Part shown: one piece after another, positions 51,946 to 61,597 of the stretch | Layout of the letters: the number at the start of each line of letters is the position of its first letter | Numbering within the stretch: position 1 is the stretch's first letter | Source of the DNA: Pseudomonadota bacterium | GTDB taxonomy: Bacteria; Pseudomonadota; Gammaproteobacteria; Xanthomonadales; Rhodanobacteraceae | Direction: 5' to 3' | Assembly (NCBI GenBank): GCA_018241365.1 | Contig: JAFEDX010000191.1 | Coordinates: forward strand, 1 to 64,000 | Length of the DNA stretch: 64,000 bases | Notes under the pieces: model-generated | What the model was told of the DNA's origin: nothing | Databases searched by the model: none | What the model saw: the letters and a program-made list of their open reading frames with translations, nothing else | Program-made: the position numbers and the translations under genes

Positions 51946-54018
51946 TCAGTCAGTTCGTATGGCGCGCAACGCTTCGGCCAGGCGATCCGGCGATGTGATG
52001 GGCGCTAGGCAGGTCAACCCTGCGCAGATGTAAGCGGTGCCGTCGCTGCCGTGCGGTTTGCGTGCGGCCAGCACGCCGGGCAGCGAGGCGAGTTCCGAAG
52101 GAATGCAATACGCATCCAGCGTTTCGTCTGCGATGTCGCGACGTGCGGTGCGCAATGCCGCTTGCCAGCTTGCGGCCTGCGCTTGCCCGCAGCGCACCAC
52201 GACCTGCGTGCGTGGATGCTGGAATTCGCGCAATGCCTGCAACACGCTGCAGCAGGCCTCGGGGTACTGTCGCAACGCTGCGGAGGCTGCGCGCAGGCCG
52301 CGTTCCGCGGCATCGAGATAACGGCTGTCGCCGACCAGATGTCCCAGACGTAGCAACGCGCGTATCGCAACGCCGTTGCCGTTGGGCATGGCATCATCGG
52401 CCCAGCCGCGGCTGCGCGCCAGCGGGGTCGCGTGTTGCACGGTGCTGAACCAGAAACCGCCGTCCTCGCGATCCTCGAATTTCGCGAGCATCGCATCGGC
52501 GAGCGCAATCGCCCAGTCGAGGTCGCGCAGGTTGAACGCGATCTGCATGGTTTCGAGCAGGGCGCCCAGCAGGAACGCATGGTCGTCGAGGAAGCCAGGG
52601 ATGCGTGCCGCGGGCGCGGCAGCATTGGCGTAAAGCTCGCCGTCGATCCATGCCATCCCGCGCAAGGCGGCGAGTGCATGCATCGCCATGCGGGCGCAGC
52701 GGGCGTCGCCGAGCAGCCGCGCGCTGCGCGCCAGCCCGGAAATCGCGAGTGCATTCCATCCGGTGAGGATCTTGTCGTCGCGCAAAGGGTGGTTGCGTTT
52801 TTCGCGCAGGTCGAACAGCGTCCGATGTACCCTGGCGTATTCGATCCTGACCGCTCCGGCGGGGCGGCCAAGTTGCCACGCGAGATTGTCGAGCGGCGCA
52901 ACGCGCAGCAGGTGCCAGACCTTGCCTTCGAAGTTCGGGGGGCGATCGAATCCGAAGGCTTCCTCGGCCAGCGACACGCTGGCCTCGGGCAAGGCGGCGC
53001 GCAGTTGTTCGCGCGTCCACAGGTAGAAGCGGCCTTCTCCACCATCGCTGTCGGCGCTGATTGCGCTGTAAAACGCGCCGTTCGGCGCCGTCATGTCGTG
53101 TGCCAGCCAGTCCACGATACCGTGCGTGGCCTCCATGCAGAGGGTGCGCGAGGCAGTGTTGGTTGATGCGGATGCGGCAATGCGTGCGTAGGCCGGCAAC
53201 AACTGCGCGTTGTCGTACAACATCTTCTCGAAGTGCGGAATGGTCCAGTCGACGTCCACGCAGTAACGGAAGAAGCCACCGCCGAGATGATCCTGCAGCC
53301 CACGGCTGGCCATCCTGGCCAGCGTGAGATCCGCCATCTCGCGTGCGCTGGCGTCGCCGCGTTGGTCGAGCAGCCATTCCAGCTCGGTCGCGCGCGGAAA
53401 CTTGGGTGCGCCGCGGCTGCCGCCGTGATCGGTATCAAAGCGTGCCGCGATCTGTTGCAGCGCCTGGGCGTCCGGCGTGCCGCGATCCGGAATCGCGGCA
53501 CCACCGGCGGCTTCGGCGTGTTGCAGCCAGCCGCGCAGGGCTTCGGCATGTTCGCGCAATTCGTCGTGGTGCTGGTCGAAATAGTCGCGTACCCGTTGCA
53601 GTACCTCGGGGAAACCGGGCAGCCCATGCCGTGGCACTGGTGGAAAGTAGGTGCCGATGTAGAAGGGCGACAGTGTCTGGGGATCGAGGAATGCCGTCAG
53701 CGGCCAGCCGCCGCCGCGTCCGCTCATCGCCTGGTGCGCGAGTTGATAGATACGATCGATGTCAGGGCGCTCTTCCCGATCAAGCTTGATGTTGACGAAC
53801 CCGCGGTTCATCGCGGCGGCGATGCCGGGGTTTTCGAAGCACTCGTGTGCCATCACGTGGCACCAGTGGCAGGCGCTGTAGCCGATCGAGAGCAGGATGG
53901 GGGTATCGGTTGCGCGCGCGTGCTGCAGCGCGACGTCGTCCCATGGCTGCCAGTCCACGGGATTGCCCGCGTGCATGCGCAGGTAGGGGCTGCTGGCGGT
54001 GGCAAGGCGATTGGGCAC
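51946..54018 (-). CDS. Thioredoxin-domain protein of the YyaL/DUF255 family
   Basis: 690 residues. The N terminus MPNRLATASSPYLRMHAGNP and the thioredoxin-like section with Cys50-His-Trp-Cys53 (YSACHWCHVMAHECFENPGI), then AHQAMSGRGGGWPLTAFLDP and PFYIGTYFPP, are diagnostic of the family that includes human SPATA20. The rest is an (alpha/alpha)6-type barrel related to N-acylglucosamine epimerases and glycosidases (GGFFRYCVDVDWTIPHFEKM, then LYDNAQLLPAYARIA). The biochemical role is not established. Confidence 0.93.
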   Translation of the reverse strand: MPNRLATASSPYLRMHAGNPVDWQPWDDVALQHARATDTPILLSIGYSACHWCHVMAHECFENPGIAAAMNRGFVNIKLDREERPDIDRIYQLAHQAMSGRGGGWPLTAFLDPQTLSPFYIGTYFPPVPRHGLPGFPEVLQRVRDYFDQHHDELREHAEALRGWLQHAEAAGGAAIPDRGTPDAQALQQIAARFDTDHGGSRGAPKFPRATELEWLLDQRGDASAREMADLTLARMASRGLQDHLGGGFFRYCVDVDWTIPHFEKMLYDNAQLLPAYARIAASASTNTASRTLCMEATHGIVDWLAHDMTAPNGAFYSAISADSDGGEGRFYLWTREQLRAALPEASVSLAEEAFGFDRPPNFEGKVWHLLRVAPLDNLAWQLGRPAGAVRIEYARVHRTLFDLREKRNHPLRDDKILTGWNALAISGLARSARLLGDARCARMAMHALAALRGMAWIDGELYANAAAPAARIPGFLDDHAFLLGALLETMQIAFNLRDLDWAIALADAMLAKFEDREDGGFWFSTVQHATPLARSRGWADDAMPNGNGVAIRALLRLGHLVGDSRYLDAAERGLRAASAALRQYPEACCSVLQALREFQHPRTQVVVRCGQAQAASWQAALRTARRDIADETLDAYCIPSELASLPGVLAARKPHGSDGTAYICAGLTCLAPITSPDRLAEALRAIRTD

Positions 54019-54050
54019 GGCCGTTCATGCTAGCGCGAGGGCGGGCAGGC

Positions 54051-54075
54051 AAAAGCCCGGCGTGGCCGGGCTTTT
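54051..54075 (-). terminator. Intrinsic terminator after the S9 peptidase gene
   Basis: AAAAGCCCGGC (54051-54061), loop GTG, GCCGGGCTTTT (54065-54075). On the minus strand the GC stem is followed by TTTT, 25 bp after the peptidase stop; it also reads as a terminator on the plus strand. Confidence 0.88.
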
Positions 54076-54099
54076 CCGGTGCACTGGTGCAAGCGAATA

Positions 54100-56109
54100 C
54101 TATTTCGATGTTGCGGGTGCCGCGGCCGCGTTGCCGGGGCCGATGTACCTGGCGAGGAACGGCAGGATCATGTTCCACAATTCCTCGTTGTGCTTTTCGC
54201 TCTGGAAGCCGTGCAGTTCCTTGGGCTCGGCCAGCCATTCGTAAGGCTTGCCCGCCTTGTCGAGGTACGAGCGCAGGTCGGTGGCGTTCTGGAAAGGCAC
54301 GCGGGGGTCGTCCTTGCCGTGTGCGATCAGGACGGGCACGTTGAACTTGTCCATCATGCTGACGGGCGACATGTTGTAGGCGTCCTCGCGGCTGCCGATG
54401 GCTTCCTTGAAATACACGCGCCCACCCGCGAACCGGCGGGTGTCACTCTTGTCCATGCCGATCCGCCAGTCGTACACGCCGGCGTAATCGATCGCGCACT
54501 TGTAGAGTCCGGGCGCCACGATCGGTTGCATCAGCGAGGAGTAGCCGCCGAAGCTGGCACCGAACACGCAGACGCGGTTCGGGTCGGCGTAGCCTTGCGC
54601 GACGGCCCACTTCACGCCGTCGATCAGGTCGTCCTGGATTCCGGAATTGAATTGCTTGTATCCCGAACGCTGGAAGTTGTAGCCGCGTTCGCCAGAGCCG
54701 CGGTAGTTGATTTGCAGTGTCGCGTAGCCGCGATTGGCCAGCAACGCCGACCACGGATCGTAGAACCAGCTGTCGTTGGGCCCGATCGGGCCGCCATGCG
54801 GAATCAATACCAGCGGCAGATGCTTGTCCTGATCGAGCGGCAGGGTAAGGAATCCAGCCAATTCGGTGCCGTCGCGATTCTTGAAATGTACCGACATGCG
54901 CTGGGGCATCTGGTCGGGTTTGATCCACGGCAGCACCTGGTACAGCGGTCGCGCATTCATCGCGGTCTTGTCGAACAGTGCGTAGGCCCCCGGGTTGCGA
55001 TCACTGCGCACGCTGACCAGCAAGGTATTGCCATCGGTGCTGGCGCCATCCATCGAGACAAACGCGTTGGGTTGGCCCTTGGCCAGTGCCTGCATGATTT
55101 CCGCGTAGGTTCCGTCGGCGATGAACTGGACCCTGGGCCTGCCGCCAGCGGCGAACACGGCCGCAATCGGCGTGTCGTCGACGGGGTTCCACATCACGTC
55201 GGTGACGGACGAGAACGGATCCGAGGCCAGCACCGTGCGCTGGCTGCCATCGAGATCGCATTCGATCAGCTGGTTCGGGCCTCCATCCATGCTGGACAGG
55301 GCGTACAGGTGCTTGCCGTCACGGCTGATGGACATGGGCTCGAACACCTTGCCGACCGTGCTATCCGGCATGCGCTGCCAGTTCTTGCCGTCGGTGCTGT
55401 AGAACGCGACGGTGTTCATCTGGGTATCGGCACCCGACGCAATGCGGGCGACATCGTGGTAGGGCAGCAACGACATGCCGCCATGCTCGATCTCGCCGAT
55501 CAACGTGGCGTGGCCGCTGTCGCCATCGACGTCGTACAGTCCGGACTTGCCGTACTGCCAGATTTCGCCGTTGGCACCCTCCGGCATGCGGCTGAGATTG
55601 AGGTAGAAGTGACCGTTCGGCTGCCTGGGCGTGCCCGCGATGGATGGGAAACCCTGCGGAATATCCAGTGAGTTGACGCCGCTGAACGTGCCGCCGCGGT
55701 GCGTCAGGCTGTACAGCGTCTTCTTGTGCGAGCCATCGTAGTCGACGGCGATGATGTCGCCGGTTGCGGAAGGCGCGACCAGGGTGCCGGTTTCACGCGC
55801 GAGACCCATGATCAACCGCGTGTTGCTCACCCAATGCACGTTGTAGGGCATGTAGTGAAGCGCCATGTCGAGGCGGCTGATCGGCTTCAAGTCCGGCAGC
55901 TGCAGCACCGCGAGCTGGAAGTTCGCGTCGGTGCTGTCGGTGTTTTCGTTGATGACGACGGCCAGATACTTCCCGTCTGGCGAAATCACGGGGTTCGTCA
56001 GGGTCGGATGCTTGACGAAATCGGAGATAGGCAATTCCGCGGCTGCGGCTGTTGCGGACACCAGCAAAGTCACCAGGCACAGCAGTGCGCGAATACGTAT
56101 GCAACGCAT
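54100..56109 (-). CDS. S9 family (prolyl oligopeptidase-type) serine peptidase, secreted
   Basis: 669 residues. Signal peptide at about 1-23, a beta-propeller N-terminal region (NPVISPDGKYLAVVINEN and further WD-like SP-DGK repeats) and a C-terminal alpha/beta hydrolase. Catalytic Ser519 is in VCVFGASFGGYSSLM, with Asp in IAHGKDDPRVPF and His in ELHGFQSEKHNEEL. LVLIPHGGPIGPNDSWFYDP and YATLQINYRGSGERGYNF are typical S9C features. It cleaves short peptides in the periplasm or outside. ATG at 56109; terminator at 54051-54075. Confidence 0.94.
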   Translation of the reverse strand: MRCIRIRALLCLVTLLVSATAAAAELPISDFVKHPTLTNPVISPDGKYLAVVINENTDSTDANFQLAVLQLPDLKPISRLDMALHYMPYNVHWVSNTRLIMGLARETGTLVAPSATGDIIAVDYDGSHKKTLYSLTHRGGTFSGVNSLDIPQGFPSIAGTPRQPNGHFYLNLSRMPEGANGEIWQYGKSGLYDVDGDSGHATLIGEIEHGGMSLLPYHDVARIASGADTQMNTVAFYSTDGKNWQRMPDSTVGKVFEPMSISRDGKHLYALSSMDGGPNQLIECDLDGSQRTVLASDPFSSVTDVMWNPVDDTPIAAVFAAGGRPRVQFIADGTYAEIMQALAKGQPNAFVSMDGASTDGNTLLVSVRSDRNPGAYALFDKTAMNARPLYQVLPWIKPDQMPQRMSVHFKNRDGTELAGFLTLPLDQDKHLPLVLIPHGGPIGPNDSWFYDPWSALLANRGYATLQINYRGSGERGYNFQRSGYKQFNSGIQDDLIDGVKWAVAQGYADPNRVCVFGASFGGYSSLMQPIVAPGLYKCAIDYAGVYDWRIGMDKSDTRRFAGGRVYFKEAIGSREDAYNMSPVSMMDKFNVPVLIAHGKDDPRVPFQNATDLRSYLDKAGKPYEWLAEPKELHGFQSEKHNEELWNMILPFLARYIGPGNAAAAPATSK

Positions 56110-56235
56110 GACAGTCTCCCTTGATTGGCCAGCCCCAGTCGTGCATGGTAGCGCGCATCGCGCGCGGGATGCCCGGACGGGTTGCCTGCGCGCAAGGCGC
56201 TCGCTATGTTTTCCCGTTGCCTGCCGGAGCGTTCC

Positions 56236-57441
56236 ATGAGCGAAGCCGTTGAATATCCTGCGCTGTATCTGAAGCGTGGCGAGGATGCGCGCCTGCGTGC
56301 CGGTCATGTGTGGGTGTTCGCCAACGAAGTCGATGTCGCGCGCTCACCCCTGAACTCATTCGAGGCGGGTGAGGCCTGCGTGGTCGTGGATGCGCGCGGC
56401 AAGCCGCTTGGCGTCGGCTACGTCAATCCGCATTCGTTGATCTGCGCGCGCCTGGTGGCGCGCGGCATTGAGCATCCGCTGGATGCGTCGTTGCTGACAC
56501 ATCGCTTGCAGGTGGCGCTGGCGCTGCGCGAGCGCCTGCACGACGAGCCGTTCTACCGGCTGCTGTATGGCGAATCCGATGGCGTGCCGGGGCTGACGCT
56601 GGACCGCTTCGACGATGTGATCGTGGCGCAGGCGACCACCGCGGGCATCGAGCGCTTGAAACCGCAGGTCGAAGCCGCGGTGCAGAAGGTCGTGAAACCG
56701 CGCGCGCTGATCTGGAAGAACGACGCCGGCATCCGCGAGCTGGAAGGCCTGATGACTTATGCCGACATTGGTTTCGGCGATCCGCCGGGGCCGCTGCGCG
56801 TGCGCGAGGGCGGCGTCGAATTCGCGGTGGACGCGATCGGTGGCCAGAAGACCGGATGGTTCTATGACCAGCGTGCCAATCGCGATGCGCTGGCGCCGTT
56901 CGTGAAGGGCAAGCGCGTGCTGGACATGTTTGCCTACCTCGGCGCGTGGGGACTGCGTGCCGCGGCGATGGGTGCGCGGGAAGCCGTGTGTGTGGATGCT
57001 TCGGCGGCGGCTGTGAAAATGATTGGTGAGAACGCACAGCGCAATGGTTTTCTCGAACGCGTACGCGCCGAGCGTGCGGATGCATTCGAGTATTTGAAGG
57101 CCCTGCGCGAAGCACGCGAACATTTCGACGTGGTAATCCTCGACCCGCCGGCGTTCGTCAAGCGCAGGAAGGATCTGAAGGAAGGCGCGCTCGCCTATCG
57201 CCGCATCAACGAACTCGCGATGCAGGTGCTCAGCAAGGACGGCATCCTCGTTACCTGTTCGTGTTCGTACCACATGCCTCGCGTGGGGCTGCTGGATGCC
57301 GTGCAGAAAGGCGCACGGCACCTCGATCGCAGCGTGCAGGTGCTGCAGCAACTGCAGCAGGCGCCCGACCATCCGGTGCATCCGGCGATTCCCGAAACCG
57401 ATTACCTCAAGGGTTTCATCTGCCGGGTGCTTCCCGCGTAG
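56236..57441 (+). CDS. rlmI: 23S rRNA (cytosine) methyltransferase, RlmI family
   Basis: 401 residues. N-terminal PUA domain (PALYLKRGEDARLRAGHVWV, FANEVDVARSPLNSFEAGEA), an RlmI-type central domain (DPLYRLLYGESDGVPGLTLDR-like stretch), and a class I methyltransferase (KRVLDMFAYLGAWGLRAAAM, VILDPPAFVKRRKDL, GILVTCSCSYHM). The PPAF and TCSCS motifs belong to the m5C-1962 methyltransferases of 23S rRNA. ATG at 56236. It is followed by a REP pair. Confidence 0.92.
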   Translation: MSEAVEYPALYLKRGEDARLRAGHVWVFANEVDVARSPLNSFEAGEACVVVDARGKPLGVGYVNPHSLICARLVARGIEHPLDASLLTHRLQVALALRERLHDEPFYRLLYGESDGVPGLTLDRFDDVIVAQATTAGIERLKPQVEAAVQKVVKPRALIWKNDAGIRELEGLMTYADIGFGDPPGPLRVREGGVEFAVDAIGGQKTGWFYDQRANRDALAPFVKGKRVLDMFAYLGAWGLRAAAMGAREAVCVDASAAAVKMIGENAQRNGFLERVRAERADAFEYLKALREAREHFDVVILDPPAFVKRRKDLKEGALAYRRINELAMQVLSKDGILVTCSCSYHMPRVGLLDAVQKGARHLDRSVQVLQQLQQAPDHPVHPAIPETDYLKGFICRVLPA

Positions 57442-57492
57442 GCGGTTGCGCGCTGGCGACCAGAAGGCGTCGTTCTTGGTCAAGAAGGCTTA

Positions 57493-57553
57493 GGTCGCGG
57501 GCGCGCCCGCTCCTACAGAAACCGCCGCTGTAGGAGCCTGCGTGCAGGCGACC
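57493..57553. repeat. REP inverted pair (GTAGGAGC family) upstream of lgt
   Basis: The minus half 57493-57516 reads GTAGGAGCGGGC to CGCGACC on the minus strand. The plus half 57530-57553 begins GTAGGAGCCTG and ends GCGACC. 13 bp separate them, the same spacing as at 27721-27782. A degenerate third half is visible at 57581-57605. The remaining intergenic bases before lgt hold nothing else I can name. Confidence 0.82.
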
Positions 57554-57638
57554 GCGCTTGCGACCGAATCAATCGCTATCTGGTCGCAGGCACGCTTGCC
57601 CCTGCATAATTCGCGCTTCGCAGTGGTATTGGCTGGCC

Positions 57639-58553
57639 ATGACCCATCCATTCTTCGTCGACATCGATCCCGTTGCCTTCCACATCTTCTCGTTCGGGGT
57701 GCGCTGGTACGGGCTGATGTACCTCGGCGGGTTCCTCGGCGGCCTGGCGCTTGGCGAATATCGCCGGCGCAAGGGGCGTCTCGCGGTCGATCGCGATGCG
57801 TTCCTCGACCTCGCGTTCTACTGCATGCTCGGCATCATCGTCGGCGGGCGCCTCTGGTACATGCTGACGTACCAGCCGATCAACTGGATCTGGACCGACC
57901 CGCTGCAGATCTTCAAGGTCTGGGATGGCGGGATGTCGTTCCACGGCGGCCTGCTGGGCGTGTTGGCCGCGAGCCTGTGGTGGTGGTGGAAACAGCGAGC
58001 GCGCGTGCAGCACTATTTCGACGTGGTCGATTTCGTCGCGCCGCTGGTGCCGATCGGGCTCGGCCTCGGCCGCATCGGCAACTTCATCAACGGCGAGCTG
58101 TGGGGCAAGCTCAGCACGCTGCCGTGGGCGATGATTTATCCGCACGCCCTGCAGGACAACCCGAAGTTTTCCGGCATGTCGGTGGCCGAACTGCACGCGC
58201 TGTATCCGAGCGGTGTGCTGGACGCATACGCGCGCCAGCCTTCCGAGCTGTACGAGTTCCTGCTGGAAGGCGTGGTGCTGTTCACCGTGTTGTGGGTCTT
58301 TTCGATCAAACCACGGCACCGTTATGCGGTTTCCGGATTGTTCGCCTTGCTGTACGGCTGCTTCCGCTTCGCGGTGGAGTTCATCCGCGAACCCGACGCG
58401 CAGCTTGGCTACCTCCTGCACACCGGCTGGCTGACCATGGGCCAGGTGCAGTCGATCCCGTTGATCATCGTCGGCCTCGTGCTGCTGTGGATGTCGCGGC
58501 GCGCGCCGGTGGCGCAGGCCAGCGTTGCAGCGAAGCCTGCCACCGCGGTCTGA
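57639..58553 (+). CDS. lgt: Prolipoprotein diacylglyceryl transferase
   Basis: 304 residues with about seven transmembrane segments. It has FSFGVRWYGLMYLGGFLGGL, DGGMSFHGGLLGVLAASLWW, the Lgt signature GLGLGRIGNFINGELWG and FRFAVEFIREPDAQLGYLLH, including the conserved His, Arg and Glu residues. It adds diacylglycerol from phosphatidylglycerol to the lipobox Cys of prolipoproteins, and so serves the LemA and TonB-like lipoproteins here. ATG at 57639. The usual partner thyA is not next to it. The gap to the M16 gene holds a CCACCC-GAT-GGGTGG hairpin near 58688. Confidence 0.96.
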   Translation: MTHPFFVDIDPVAFHIFSFGVRWYGLMYLGGFLGGLALGEYRRRKGRLAVDRDAFLDLAFYCMLGIIVGGRLWYMLTYQPINWIWTDPLQIFKVWDGGMSFHGGLLGVLAASLWWWWKQRARVQHYFDVVDFVAPLVPIGLGLGRIGNFINGELWGKLSTLPWAMIYPHALQDNPKFSGMSVAELHALYPSGVLDAYARQPSELYEFLLEGVVLFTVLWVFSIKPRHRYAVSGLFALLYGCFRFAVEFIREPDAQLGYLLHTGWLTMGQVQSIPLIIVGLVLLWMSRRAPVAQASVAAKPATAV

Positions 58554-58791
58554 AAGGTTCGCGAAACTTTCGCCTGCAATGCTCGTCAGGTTGAGGGTCA
58601 CGTCCATGCGGTGTGAGTCGGCGCGTGGTTGTGGAGCCCCGGTCTGACGGTCGCGTTTCGCGACAGGCCCAGGTTCATCCCGTACACCACCCGATGGGTG
58701 GCGCCTTGTTGCGTGCGGGATTCCCGAACGGCATGGCCATGGGCGATGAGTGCCCGTGGTGGTCACTGATGTTTCAATCATGGAGGTTCAC

Positions 58792-61464
58792 ATGAAACGG
58801 CAAGTGAAGGTTTTGGCGGCGGCGATGGCGTTGTTGCTCGGGACGGCGTACGCGGGTACTGCGTTGGCGCAATCGAACGAGGCCAACGTGACGCGGGCGA
58901 CGCTGGACAACGGCCTGCGCGTGGTGATCGTGCGCGACACGCTGGCGCCGGTGGTCACCACCGAGATGAATTACCTCGTCGGTTCCGACGAAGTGCCGGC
59001 CGGGTTCCCCGGCACCGCGCACGCGGTCGAGCACATGATGTTCCGTGGCAGCCCCGGCCTCAGCAAGGATCAGTTGCTGGCGATTGCATCGGACATGGGC
59101 GGCAGCTTCAACGCCGATACCACCCACGGCGTGACCCAGTACTACTTCACGGTGCCGGCGCAGGATTTGAACGTGGCGCTGCACGTGGCGGCGATCCGCA
59201 TGCGTGGCACCGACATGACCCAGGCCGACTGGAGCAAGGAGCGCGGCGCGATCGAGCAGGAAGTCTCGGCCGACAATTCCAACCCGGGTTACAAGTTCGA
59301 AGAGCAGTTGTTCGCGCACATGTTCGCGGGTACGCCTTACGCACACGATGCGCTCGGCACGCGGCCGTCGTTCGACAAGACCACCGCGGCGGACCTGAAG
59401 AAATTCCACGACACCTGGTACGCCCCCAACAACGCGATCCTGGTGATTGCGGGCGACGTCGATCCAGCCACGACGCTTGCGCAGGTAAAGACACTGTTCG
59501 GCGAAATTCCGAAGAAGACGCTGCCGGCGCGACCGGCGTTCGACTTCAAGCCGATGACCGCGAAGACCGTCAACCTGCCGTCCGATTTCCCGGTCGGGGT
59601 GACGGCGATTGCCTGGCGCATGCCGGGCCTGCGTGACCAGGATTACGCCACCGCGCTGGTGTTGTCCGACGCGCTGGGTTCCAAGCGCGGCAAGCTGTTC
59701 GAGATGGGTCTGAACGGCCAGGCGCTGTTCGGCGGTTTTGGTGGCGGGTTCATGCCGCATGCCGGCATCGCCTTCGCACAGGCGGCGTTTCCCAAGGGGG
59801 GCGATGCGCAGAAGGTGCTGGCCGACATGCGCGCGATCATCGCCGAGGCTGCTTCCAAGGGCGTGCCCGCCGACCTGGTGGAAGCCGCCAAGAGCAAGGC
59901 CATTGCCGACCTTGAGTACAAGAAGAATTCGGTGTCGGGCCTGGCGAATGCGTGGTCGGAAGCGCTGGCATTCCGTGACGGTTCGTCGCCCGATGATGTC
60001 CGTGCGGCGATCGCGGCGGTGACACCGGAAGAAGTGAACGCGTTGGCCAAGCGCATCCTCGTGCCCGAGCATGCGATGACCGCGATCCTGACGCCTACCT
60101 CGTCCGGCAAGCCCGCCTCGGGCAAGGGCTTCGGCGGCGCCGAGAGTTTCGGCGGCAAGCCGGGCGGGGCAGTGAAATTGCCCGATTGGGCCCAGGCCGA
60201 TTTCGCCAGGTTGACATTGCCTGACCTCAAGACCAACCCGACTTCGTTCACGCTGGCCAACGGTTTGCGCGTGATCGTGCAGCCGGAATCGGTCAGCAAG
60301 ACCGTGGAAGTGTTCGGCCAGATCCAGACCAACCAGGACATGCAGGCGCCCAAGGGCCAGGAGGGCGTGGCGGGCGTGTTGAACTCGTTGTTCAACTTCG
60401 GCACTTCCGGCATGAACCGCCTGCAGTTCCAGGCCGCGCTGGATGCCTTGAGCGCGCATGAAAGCGCGGGTTCCAGCTTTTCGCTGATGGTGCCGTCGGC
60501 GAATTTCGCCAAGGGCATGCAGTTGCTGGCGGACAACGAACTGCACCCGAACATGCCGGCGCAGGCGTTTGCGGTGATGCAGCGCAACCAGGCGGGCGCG
60601 GCGGCCGGGCAGATCGAGACGCCAGCGTTCCTCAACGGCCACCACATGCAGGAGGCGCTGTATCCCGCGAGCGATCCGGTGCTGCGCTACGCGACGCCGA
60701 AATCGATCGACGGCTTGACCCTGGCCGACGTCCAGACGTACTACACGCAAACCTTCCGCCCCGACATGACCACCATCGTGATCGTCGGCGATGTCACCCC
60801 GGCCGATGCACGCAAGGTGGCCGAAGCCACGTTCGGTGGCTGGAACGATGTTGGCGCCAAGCCCGATACGCACTATCCGGCGGTGCCCGCCAACAAGGCC
60901 AGCGAGTTCCACACCCCGGATTCCTCGGCGGTGCAGGATTCGGTCACCCTGTCGGAAACCATTCCGATGGACGAGAACAGTCCCGACCGGTTTGCGATGG
61001 ACCTCGGCAGCCAGATCCTTGGCGGCGGCTTTGATGCGCACCTGATGCAGGACCTGCGGGTGAAAGCCGGTCTCGTGTATGGCGTGTACAGCAGCGTCGG
61101 CCTGCAGAAGCATCGCGGCACCTTCAACGTCAACTACGGCTGCGACCCCGACAAGGTGGCGCAGGCGCGCGCACTGGTGATGCGTGACGTCAGGCAGATG
61201 CAGGCGACGCCGGTCACCGACGCCGAGCTGCACGCGGCCAAGGGCAAGGCGTTGCGCGAGGTGGCGCTGGGCGAGTCCAGCTTCAATTCGATCGCCCGCA
61301 ACTTCCTGAGCCTGTCGCTGCAAGGCAAGCCGCTGGATGCCAACGCGATCGCCGCGCGGAAGTACATGGCCATGACGGCCGCGCAGATCCAGACGGTGTT
61401 CAAGGATGATTTGCGCCCGAACGACTTCGTCACCGCGGTAAAAGGGCCGGCTCCGAAAGGCTGA
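58792..61464 (+). CDS. M16 family zinc peptidase (two-domain pitrilysin/insulinase-like)
   Basis: 890 residues. Signal peptide at about 1-26, then an active M16 half with the inverted zinc motif His77-Ala-Val-Glu-His81 (GTAHAVEHMMFRGS) and a distal Glu in ERGAIEQEVSADN. The second half (from about residue 480, LKTNPTSFTLANGLRVIVQP) has the same fold but no HxxEH and closes the chamber. Periplasmic degradation of peptides is expected. GGAGG before the ATG at 58792 decides the start. A very strong hairpin follows at 61478-61525. Confidence 0.94.
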   Translation: MKRQVKVLAAAMALLLGTAYAGTALAQSNEANVTRATLDNGLRVVIVRDTLAPVVTTEMNYLVGSDEVPAGFPGTAHAVEHMMFRGSPGLSKDQLLAIASDMGGSFNADTTHGVTQYYFTVPAQDLNVALHVAAIRMRGTDMTQADWSKERGAIEQEVSADNSNPGYKFEEQLFAHMFAGTPYAHDALGTRPSFDKTTAADLKKFHDTWYAPNNAILVIAGDVDPATTLAQVKTLFGEIPKKTLPARPAFDFKPMTAKTVNLPSDFPVGVTAIAWRMPGLRDQDYATALVLSDALGSKRGKLFEMGLNGQALFGGFGGGFMPHAGIAFAQAAFPKGGDAQKVLADMRAIIAEAASKGVPADLVEAAKSKAIADLEYKKNSVSGLANAWSEALAFRDGSSPDDVRAAIAAVTPEEVNALAKRILVPEHAMTAILTPTSSGKPASGKGFGGAESFGGKPGGAVKLPDWAQADFARLTLPDLKTNPTSFTLANGLRVIVQPESVSKTVEVFGQIQTNQDMQAPKGQEGVAGVLNSLFNFGTSGMNRLQFQAALDALSAHESAGSSFSLMVPSANFAKGMQLLADNELHPNMPAQAFAVMQRNQAGAAAGQIETPAFLNGHHMQEALYPASDPVLRYATPKSIDGLTLADVQTYYTQTFRPDMTTIVIVGDVTPADARKVAEATFGGWNDVGAKPDTHYPAVPANKASEFHTPDSSAVQDSVTLSETIPMDENSPDRFAMDLGSQILGGGFDAHLMQDLRVKAGLVYGVYSSVGLQKHRGTFNVNYGCDPDKVAQARALVMRDVRQMQATPVTDAELHAAKGKALREVALGESSFNSIARNFLSLSLQGKPLDANAIAARKYMAMTAAQIQTVFKDDLRPNDFVTAVKGPAPKG

Positions 61465-61477
61465 CCGGCTCTTGCGG

Positions 61478-61525
61478 AAGAACGCACGGAGTCCGGGCGG
61501 ATTCGCCCGGACTCCGTGCGTTCTT
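61478..61525 (+). terminator. Long perfect stem, probable terminator after the M16 gene
   Basis: Positions 61478-61499 and 61504-61525 are perfect 22-bp complements around the loop GATT, starting AAGAACGCACGG. It begins 14 bp after the stop. The 3' side ends TTCTT, so termination could rest on the stem rather than a long T-run. Confidence 0.7.
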
Positions 61526-61597
61526 CGCGCGCCCTAGACGGCAAGCCTGCCAGCATCCTCGCATCGCTGATGCCGCCACGCGGCCAAGGATGCACGG

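Noticed and set aside
58774-61323. Open frame of 849 codons antisense to the M16 peptidase gene
   Set aside because: Composition is Arg/His-rich with no motif. The plus-strand gene has a signal peptide, a zinc site and a good ribosome-binding site.
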